From: Loktanella sp.
Lineage (GTDB): Bacteria; Pseudomonadota; Alphaproteobacteria; Rhodobacterales; Rhodobacteraceae
Direction of reading: 5' to 3'
DNA length: 5,104 bases
Assembly: GCA_003551805.1 (NCBI GenBank)
Contig: PUNR01000270.1
Location: 1-5,104 of the forward strand
A program made the position numbers and the translations under genes. The notes beneath the pieces are model-generated. The model saw only the letters and a program-made list of their open reading frames with translations, was not told where the DNA came from and searched no databases. Every line of letters begins with the position of its first letter. Position 1 is the first letter of the stretch. Shown in pieces: positions 1 to 3,817 of the stretch.

Positions 1-249
1 CCAATTGGTGCCGAATTGATAAGACATCACGATGCCAGATACGACGCCCATGCCGAAAGCCACTGCAAAAATGGTTTTCCAATAGTTGAAGAGCCGCAGG
101 TAGATATCCTTGCCCGTCCACAGATGTAGCCCGTTCAGCACTGCCAGATAGCTGGCCAGACCGATGGAAAACGCCGGAAAGATGATGTGGAACGACACCG
201 TAAAAGCGAACTGGATTCGTGCCAGTTCTATCGCGTCAAAGCCGAACAT
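1..249 (-). CDS. cydA: Cytochrome bd-type quinol oxidase subunit I (CydA/CioA), N-terminal part
   Basis: Reading the minus strand from ATG at 249 gives 83 uninterrupted codons that leave the window at position 1; the rest of the gene is missing. The subunit is an integral membrane protein that oxidises quinol and carries the haems of a bd-type terminal oxidase reducing O2 to water. Visible signatures are the first helix with the motif ARIQFAFTVSFHIIFP, whose H21 aligns with the E. coli CydA haem ligand His19, and the motif SYQFGTNW at residues 76-83, matching the conserved QFGTNW of the family. Wording such as SFHIIFPAFSIGLASYLAV is closer to my memory of the cyanide-insensitive CioA branch than to E. 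coli CydA, but the Q-loop that would help decide is outside the window. A GAGG Shine-Dalgarno (257-260) sits 7 nt upstream of the ATG. The gene is divergent from the Rrf2 regulator at 357. Confidence 0.93.
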   Translation of the reverse strand, partial: MFGFDAIELARIQFAFTVSFHIIFPAFSIGLASYLAVLNGLHLWTGKDIYLRLFNYWKTIFAVAFGMGVVSGIVMSYQFGTNW

Positions 250-266
250 GGGTTGACCTCATATTG

Positions 267-283
267 ATATATTTTAAATGAAT
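267..283. promoter_or_regulatory. Candidate NsrR-type operator
   Basis: The 17-bp element ATATATTTTAAATGAAT is an imperfect palindrome centred on 275: its two 8-bp arms match at 6 of 8 positions when one is complemented. It resembles the ATTT-N-AAAT core of published NsrR sites. It lies between the -35 and -10 of the plus-strand promoter and 17-34 nt upstream of the cydA ATG, so an occupant could block both genes. The overlapping TTGAT-N4-TTTAA (264-277) also matches 8 of 10 positions of an FNR/Dnr box. Site identity is inference. Confidence 0.4.
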
Positions 284-322
284 GTTTATACCTGCTTTTG
301 AATTTGCGCAAGTTCGGATTAG

Positions 323-337
323 GTGACGCAATGTCAC
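323..337. repeat. Perfect 5-bp inverted repeat GTGAC-N5-GTCAC
   Basis: GTGAC (323-327) and GTCAC (333-337) are perfect complements around a 5-nt centre, 20 nt before the GTG start of the Rrf2 regulator and downstream of its predicted transcription start. It could be a protein-binding dyad or a small leader hairpin in front of the Shine-Dalgarno. Short repeats of this size also arise by chance, so function is uncertain. Confidence 0.35.
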
Positions 338-356
338 ACCCCGACAGGAGCCTGCA

Positions 357-800
357 GTGAAGCTGACCAGTTACACCAATTACGCCCTACGCACGTTGCA
401 GATGGCCGCGATCCGCAGCCCGCATTTGGTGCGCATCGACGAGGTGGCGCAGGCGCACCGGATCAACCGCGCGCATCTGACCAAGGTCGTGCATCAGCTG
501 GCGCAGGCGGGCTATATTGAGACGGTGCGCGGTCCAAAGGGCGGTTTGCGTCTGGCGCGGTCGGGGGCGGAGATAATCGTGGGCGATGTCGTCCGCCTGA
601 CCGAAGGGCCGCTTGATGTGGTGGAATGTTTCAACCCTGCGATCAACACCTGCAAATTGCGCGGCATCTGCAAGTTATCCGTGGCGCTACAACAGGCCAC
701 GGCCGCATTCATGGCGGTGCTGGATGATCTGACCGTCGCCGATATCGCCATCAACCGGCAGGATCTGCTGGACAGGTTGGGCCTGACCGAAACGGCTTAA
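357..800 (+). CDS. nsrR: Rrf2-family iron-sulfur regulator, NsrR-like
   Basis: The 147-residue product is a full-length Rrf2 regulator: an N-terminal winged helix-turn-helix (about residues 1-75, with the wing motif ETVRGPKGGLRLAR) followed by a cluster-binding loop and a dimerisation helix. Three cysteines, C91, C99 and C105, occur as C-x7-C-x5-C in the segment ECFNPAINTCKLRGIC, the arrangement found in NsrR of Bacillus and other bacteria, where a [4Fe-4S] cluster senses nitric oxide. RirA-type iron regulators have a similar cysteine layout and are the main alternative. Residue 8 is Asn, where characterised NsrR proteins have Asp as fourth cluster ligand. The start is GTG at 357, supported by AGGAG (346-350) 6 nt upstream. 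The neighbour across the promoter is a bd oxidase gene, a plausible target since bd oxidases tolerate NO. The 3' end overlaps the convergent oxyR-like gene. Confidence 0.85.
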   Translation: MKLTSYTNYALRTLQMAAIRSPHLVRIDEVAQAHRINRAHLTKVVHQLAQAGYIETVRGPKGGLRLARSGAEIIVGDVVRLTEGPLDVVECFNPAINTCKLRGICKLSVALQQATAAFMAVLDDLTVADIAINRQDLLDRLGLTETA

Positions 801-1696
801 TCACGCAATGTGGCACGCGCCTGCCGGAATAACGCGGCAATTTCCCGGAACCTGACTGCATGTGGCGATGTCGCCCGCCAAGCCAGCACCACACGGCGGG
901 GGCAGGCCCCCGGCAAGGGCGTCAGCGCCAGCGCATGCCCCCGCGCGATCCCTGCATCAACGGCCAGTTGCGGCAGTAAGGTGATCCCCAACCCTTCCTC
1001 GACCATCGACATTAATGTGGGCAGGCTGGTCGCAGCAAAGGCATCACCGGCAGGCGCGCCCATATCGCTATATGCTTGCAAGGCGTGGCGTTGCAGGCAG
1101 TGGCCTTTTTCCAGCAATAGCAATTTTGCATCGGCCAGCTTCGCACCGGTGACATCAGCATCTTCTGCAAGAATATGGCCATGTGGCGTGGCCAGTTGAT
1201 AGCCATCCTCGAACAACAATTCGGTTTCGATGGTACCGACAGGATGCGGCAGCGCGATCAGGATCAGGTCCAGCCGCCCTTCCAGCAGGCCATCCATCAA
1301 TGTTTCGGTCAATTCTTCGCGCAGAAAGATATGCTGGTCTGGCCAGCGTTGGCGTAGCAGCGGCAAGGCACGCGGCACCAGAAACGGGCCGATCGTGGGA
1401 ATAGCACCCAGCCGCAGATCGCCGCGCACCTTGCCTGCGTGTGACTGCGCCAGCGTTTCAATATCGGCGACATCGTTCAGCACCACACGCGCACGCCGCA
1501 CGATTTCAGTGCCCAACGCGGTCATCATCACGGCTTGTTTCGACCGCTCGGCAAGGGGCACGCCCAGTTGGTCCTCCAGCTCTTTGATGCCGCTGGACAG
1601 GGTGGGCTGGGTCACATGGCAAAGTTCAGCCGCACGCGAAAAGTTCAGCGTTTCTGACAGGGCAACAAGAAAGCGCAGCTGGCGCAGGGTGATCAT
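797..1696 (-). CDS. oxyR: OxyR-like LysR-family regulator lacking the resolving cysteine
   Basis: With the start used here the product is 299 residues, close to E. coli OxyR (305). It has the LysR helix-turn-helix (residues 2-60, with RAAELCHVTQPTLSSGIKEL) and an OxyR-type sensor domain: IPTIGPFLVP near 99, the sensing-cysteine motif LLEKGHCLQRHA with H199 and C200, and ATSLPTLMSMVEEGLGITLLP near 222-242. C200 aligns with E. coli C199. The residue nine positions later, where E. coli has the disulfide partner C208, is Tyr209; the only other cysteines are C26 and C264. ATG at 1696 is preferred over an in-frame ATG at 1753 because GAGG (1702-1705) lies 5 nt upstream, family alignment begins there, and a good promoter lies between the two ATGs. 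The gene is divergent from the peroxiredoxin operon, the classical arrangement for a LysR regulator and its target. Confidence 0.88.
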   Translation of the reverse strand: MITLRQLRFLVALSETLNFSRAAELCHVTQPTLSSGIKELEDQLGVPLAERSKQAVMMTALGTEIVRRARVVLNDVADIETLAQSHAGKVRGDLRLGAIPTIGPFLVPRALPLLRQRWPDQHIFLREELTETLMDGLLEGRLDLILIALPHPVGTIETELLFEDGYQLATPHGHILAEDADVTGAKLADAKLLLLEKGHCLQRHALQAYSDMGAPAGDAFAATSLPTLMSMVEEGLGITLLPQLAVDAGIARGHALALTPLPGACPRRVVLAWRATSPHAVRFREIAALFRQARATLRD

Positions 1697-1708
1697 CGGC
1701 ACCTCGTG

Positions 1709-1745
1709 ATAGATTTCATCAATCAATATAAGCCAAACAATCAAT
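1709..1745. promoter_or_regulatory. Candidate OxyR/LysR operator in the divergent region
   Basis: ATAG (1709-1712), 7 bp, then CAAT (1720-1723) matches 7 of 8 defined bases of the E. coli OxyR half-site pattern ATAG-N7-CTAT and contains the LysR T-N11-A core (T1710, A1722). Continuing the same 7-bp spacing gives AGCC (1731) and CAAT (1742), for 11 of 16 matches over the full four-part OxyR pattern. Two perfect CAATCAAT octamers (1720-1727 and 1738-1745) repeat 18 bp apart within it. The element overlaps the oxyR promoter, as expected for autorepression, and is 63-99 bp upstream of the peroxiredoxin start. Confidence 0.5.
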
Positions 1746-1753
1746 TTCCTCAA
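1725..1753 (-). promoter_or_regulatory. Promoter of the oxyR-like gene
   Basis: Reading the minus strand, TTGAGG (1753-1748) is followed after 17 bp by TATATT (1730-1725), matching 4/6 and 5/6 of the sigma-70 consensus. Transcription would begin near 1718, leaving a leader of about 22 nt before the ATG at 1696. This also excludes the upstream ATG at 1753. Confidence 0.55.
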
Positions 1754-1760
1754 TCCTGTC

Positions 1761-1797
1761 GGGGGAACTATTCCTTGTACATCGGAATTTAACCCCC
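1761..1797 (+). repeat. Two-tier inverted repeat upstream of the peroxiredoxin Shine-Dalgarno
   Basis: GGGGG (1761-1765) pairs with CCCCC (1793-1797), and inside it ATTCC (1770-1774) pairs with GGAAT (1784-1788). The two 5-bp stems are separated by symmetrical 4-nt unpaired stretches (AACT and TTAA), with a 9-nt loop. The Shine-Dalgarno AGAGGA starts directly after it at 1798. It could be an mRNA leader hairpin affecting translation or stability, or a DNA dyad in the core promoter; no convincing sigma-70 boxes are seen for the peroxiredoxin, so its transcription start, and hence whether this is transcribed, is unknown. Confidence 0.5.
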
Positions 1798-1807
1798 AGA
1801 GGATGCC

Positions 1808-2458
1808 ATGCTAGATACAATCCAAACCCCCGCCGGCCTGCCACGGATGAACGAAGCCGCCCCCGATTTTCATGCGCTGACCACGCATGGGATGAAATCG
1901 CTGTCGGATTACAAAGGCAAATGGCTGATCCTGTTTTCCCATCCGGCAGATTTCACACCGGTCTGCACGACCGAATTCATGGCCTTTGCCCGCCGTGCCG
2001 ATGATTTTGCGGCGTTGAACACTGAATTGCTCGGGCTGTCGATCGACAGCCATTACGCGCACATCGCTTGGGTCCGGTCGATCAAGGACAGCTTTGGCGT
2101 AGAAATCAATTTCCCGATCATCGCAGATTTGGATATGAAAGTGGCGCAGGCCTATGGCATGATTCAGCCCGGTGCATCGGATACGCAGGCGGTCCGCGCC
2201 ACTTTTGTAATCGACCCCGAAGGCAAGCTGCGGGCGATGGTCTATTACCCGATGACGAATGGCCGCTCGATCGACGAGTTTTACCGGCTGATTGTGGCGC
2301 TGCAAACGTCAACCGACCACAAGGTTGCGACCCCCGAAAACTGGGTGCCGGGCCAGCCCGTCATCGTGCCGACCCCACAAACGACACAGGCCGCCGATGC
2401 GCGGATGGGCGAAGGGCTGGATACGGTCGACTGGTATTTCAGCACCAAAACCCTTTGA
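1808..2458 (+). CDS. 1-Cys peroxiredoxin (Prx6/archaeal-type family)
   Basis: The 216-residue product is a cytoplasmic thiol peroxidase that reduces H2O2 or organic hydroperoxides. The active-site motif SHPADFTPVCTTE contains H45, T50 and the peroxidatic C53; the conserved catalytic arginine is R130 in AVRATF, followed by the IDPEGKLRA strand. Residues about 20-165 form the thioredoxin fold and the rest the C-terminal extension, up to WYFSTKTL. Relatives of this type, including the Aeropyrum enzyme with C50/C207/C213, usually carry one or two cysteines near the end; here those sites are T206 and S212, and C53 is the only cysteine in the protein. It must therefore be reduced by an outside thiol such as glutathione, thioredoxin or a persulfide. 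The start at 1808 has AGAGGA (1798-1803) 4 nt upstream. It is first gene of an apparent operon with the persulfide dioxygenase and divergent from the OxyR-like regulator. Confidence 0.93.
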   Translation: MLDTIQTPAGLPRMNEAAPDFHALTTHGMKSLSDYKGKWLILFSHPADFTPVCTTEFMAFARRADDFAALNTELLGLSIDSHYAHIAWVRSIKDSFGVEINFPIIADLDMKVAQAYGMIQPGASDTQAVRATFVIDPEGKLRAMVYYPMTNGRSIDEFYRLIVALQTSTDHKVATPENWVPGQPVIVPTPQTTQAADARMGEGLDTVDWYFSTKTL

Positions 2459-2474
2459 TGTAACCACGGCGATC

Positions 2475-2500
2475 ATGCGCCCGGCTTTGGCCGGGTGCGT
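2475..2500 (+). terminator. Strong intergenic hairpin without U-tract (peroxiredoxin / dioxygenase spacer)
   Basis: Positions 2475-2485 pair with 2490-2500 in an 11-bp stem (two G-U type pairs) around the 4-nt loop TTTG, with the GC-rich core CCCGGC/GCCGGG. No T-run follows; the next bases are the Shine-Dalgarno region of the downstream gene (AAAGGA, 2506-2511). It is therefore more likely a partial attenuator, RNA-processing or 3'-end stabilising hairpin within the operon than a full intrinsic terminator. Confidence 0.55.
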
Positions 2501-2517
2501 CAAGGAAAGGACAACAG

Positions 2518-3390
2518 ATGACCAACCAGCCAAAAGTAGCCGCCTTCTGGGACAAGCCGACCGGAAGCTGGCAGTATGTGTTTCACGATCCTGATACGAT
2601 GAAAGGCGCGATTGTTGATCCGGTCTGGAATTTCGATCCGCTGTCCGGTGCGACAAGCACACAGGATGCGCAAGAGATCCTTGATTACATACGCGATACC
2701 GGGATCGACGTGGAATGGATTCTGGACACTCACCCCCATGCCGACCACTTTTCTGCCGGTGTCTGGCTGAAGGATCAGCTTGGCGCAAAAACCGGTATCG
2801 GCGAACATGTCGTCAAGGTGCAGGCGCTTTGGAAGGACATCTATAACCTTGGCGATGACTTACCCACGGATGGCAGCCAGTGGGATCATCTGTTCGCTGA
2901 TGGCGACAGCTTTATGATTGGTAATCTGGAAGTGAAGGTGATGTTCTCGCCCGGTCACACCATGGCCTCTGTCACCTATGTCGTGGGCGATGCGGCCTTT
3001 GTGCATGACACGCTGATGATGCCAGACAGCGGCACCAGCCGTGCGGATTTCCCGGGCGGGTCTTCGGGCGCGCTTTATGACAGCATCATGCAAATATTGG
3101 CGCTGCCCGCTGACACGCGGCTTTATGTGGGCCACGATTATGCGCCAGATCGGGATGCGGAGTGCATGGCGACGGTTGCTGACCATCTGGCCAGCAACAT
3201 CCATCTGGCAGACAGCCCTGACAAAGCAGCGTTCCAGAAACGCCGCGATGACCGCGATGCGACCCTGCCATTGCCAAAGCTGATGCTTGCGGCGTTACAG
3301 ATCAACATCCGCGGCGGACGCGCGCCACAGCCGGAACGCAATGGACGCAGCTATCTGAAACTGCCGCTGGATTATTTTGAAGCCCGCTGA
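2518..3390 (+). CDS. MBL-fold persulfide dioxygenase (ETHE1/Blh-type)
   Basis: The 290-residue protein is a stand-alone metallo-beta-lactamase-fold hydrolase of the persulfide-dioxygenase group, which uses a mononuclear iron to convert glutathione persulfide and O2 to glutathione and sulfite in sulfide detoxification. The metal motif THPHADH holds H72, H74, D76 and H77; further ligands are H147 (SPGHT), D164 (HDTLMMPD) and H206 (VGHDY). By homology with ETHE1, iron should be held by H72, H147 and D164. Other marks of the Blh type are IVDPVWNFDPLSGATST at 32-48, GIGEHV at 93-98, the ADFPGGSS stretch with R175 just before it, and a C-terminal NIRGGRAPQPERNGRSYLK. There is no rhodanese or DUF442 domain fused to it. 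The start is supported by AAAGGA 6 nt upstream. It lies 59 bp after the peroxiredoxin on the same strand. Glyoxalase II is a less likely alternative given the long Blh-like C-terminus. Confidence 0.88.
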   Translation: MTNQPKVAAFWDKPTGSWQYVFHDPDTMKGAIVDPVWNFDPLSGATSTQDAQEILDYIRDTGIDVEWILDTHPHADHFSAGVWLKDQLGAKTGIGEHVVKVQALWKDIYNLGDDLPTDGSQWDHLFADGDSFMIGNLEVKVMFSPGHTMASVTYVVGDAAFVHDTLMMPDSGTSRADFPGGSSGALYDSIMQILALPADTRLYVGHDYAPDRDAECMATVADHLASNIHLADSPDKAAFQKRRDDRDATLPLPKLMLAALQINIRGGRAPQPERNGRSYLKLPLDYFEAR

Positions 3391-3394
3391 CACA

Positions 3395-3427
3395 CAGGGC
3401 GGCGCATGATTGCGATGTGCCGCCCTG
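3395..3427 (+). terminator. Very strong intergenic hairpin after the persulfide dioxygenase
   Basis: A 13-bp stem (3395-3407 with 3415-3427, one G-T pair) closes a 7-nt loop, with core CAGGGCGGC/GCCGCCCTG, starting 5 nt after the stop codon. There is no T-run, so Rho-independent termination is doubtful. A role in mRNA stability, processing or lowered expression of the downstream DUF2798 gene is more likely. Confidence 0.6.
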
Positions 3428-3458
3428 CCACCGCCCTACCACCCAAGAAAGACCAGCA

Positions 3459-3686
3459 ATGATCCCCAGCCGCTTTGCCAAAATCGCCCATAGCCTGATT
3501 ATGTCCGGCCTGATGTCATTCGTGATCTCCGGCATTTCATCATTCCGTGCGCTGGGCGCGAGCTATGATACGGTGCAGGCTTGGCTTTCGGGTTGGCCGC
3601 TGACGTGGGCCGTTGCGTTTCCAGTCGTGCTTGTCGTTTCGCCCTTATCGCACCGGATCGTAAAAACTTTGACCAAAGACGACTGA
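3459..3686 (+). CDS. Small DUF2798-family membrane protein
   Basis: The 75-residue product has two predicted membrane helices, roughly residues 9-30 (HSLIMSGLMSFVISGISSF) and 45-64 (PLTWAVAFPVVLVVSPLSH), separated by a polar turn with ASYDTVQAWLSGW. The ISGISSFRALG and WAVAFPVVLVVSPL wording matches DUF2798, a widespread family of unknown function. ATG at 3459 was chosen over an in-frame ATG at 3417 because that earlier codon lies inside the 3395-3427 hairpin and would add a 14-residue Pro-rich leader absent from the family. The Shine-Dalgarno is weak (AAGAAAG near 3444-3450). It follows the persulfide dioxygenase by 68 bp on the same strand and may be the last gene of that operon. No function is claimed. 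Confidence 0.82.
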   Translation: MIPSRFAKIAHSLIMSGLMSFVISGISSFRALGASYDTVQAWLSGWPLTWAVAFPVVLVVSPLSHRIVKTLTKDD

Positions 3687-3741
3687 ATGCGCCAACGAAA
3701 TTAACGTTTGCGGGTCATTCGGAAATGAGATGCCCACGGAC

Positions 3742-3756
3742 GCGCATGAAATGTGC
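3742..3756 (+). repeat. Small hairpin GCGCAT-GAA-ATGTGC in the 3687-3817 spacer
   Basis: GCGCAT (3742-3747) and ATGTGC (3751-3756) form a 6-bp stem with one G-T pair around the triloop GAA. The same two hexamers form the upper stem of the 3395-3427 hairpin (3402-3407 and 3415-3420). The remaining 131-bp spacer holds a weak TCATT/AATGA dyad (3715-3728) and the terminator listed next; no gene is seen in it. Confidence 0.35.
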
Positions 3757-3761
3757 TGCGA

Positions 3762-3784
3762 ATAAATACACCCCGACTGTCGGG
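3762..3784 (-). terminator. Likely intrinsic terminator of the EEP gene, possibly bidirectional
   Basis: CCCGA (3772-3776) and TCGGG (3780-3784) form a perfect stem with a 3-nt loop. On the minus strand, 34 nt beyond the EEP stop codon, the stem is followed by TGTATTTATT (3771-3762), a broken T-run. On the plus strand the following CATATTGCGCTGTTGTT is less T-rich, but the structure could also end the peroxiredoxin operon transcript. The short stem keeps confidence moderate. Confidence 0.45.
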
Positions 3785-3817
3785 CATATTGCGCTGTTGT
3801 TATGCCACAACTTAACC

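Larger units (their letters stand above)
250..356. promoter_or_regulatory. Divergent cydA / Rrf2-regulator control region
   Basis: This 107-bp spacer separates two divergent starts and is clearly more AT-rich than the flanking genes between about 261 and 305. On the plus strand TTGATA (264-269), a 17-bp gap and TATACC (287-292) form a fair sigma-70-type promoter for the regulator, with a start expected near 299. On the minus strand TATAAA (285-290) could be a -10 for cydA, but the only TTG-type -35 candidate, TTGCGC, is 15 bp away, so that promoter is weaker. Candidate operators inside the region are listed separately. Confidence 0.55.

Noticed and set aside
323..337. CRP/FNR-type site at GTGAC-N5-GTCAC
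   Set aside because: The GTGA/TCAC arms are 7 bp apart rather than the 6 needed for a CRP-family site; kept only as an unassigned inverted repeat.
1230..1709. Plus-strand open frame opposite the oxyR-like gene (159 codons)
   Set aside because: Ser/Arg-rich antisense shadow without recognisable domain or credible start.
1697..1753. Upstream in-frame ATG at 1753 as start of the oxyR-like gene (adds 19 residues)
   Set aside because: The extra residues have no family counterpart, the region contains the promoter and operator with a predicted transcription start near 1718, and ATG 1696 has its own Shine-Dalgarno.
1764..1788. EcfG promoter upstream of the peroxiredoxin based on GGAAC
   Set aside because: No CGTT occurs 16-17 bp downstream; GGAAC here is part of the inverted repeat.
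1811..2305. Long open frame on the minus strand opposite the peroxiredoxin (164 codons)
   Set aside because: Fully opposite a confidently identified gene, composition Arg/His-rich and lacking any domain; a shadow frame typical of high-GC DNA.
3417..3458. Earlier ATG at 3417 for the DUF2798 gene
   Set aside because: It lies in the right arm of the 3395-3427 hairpin, has no Shine-Dalgarno, and adds a leader not seen in the family.
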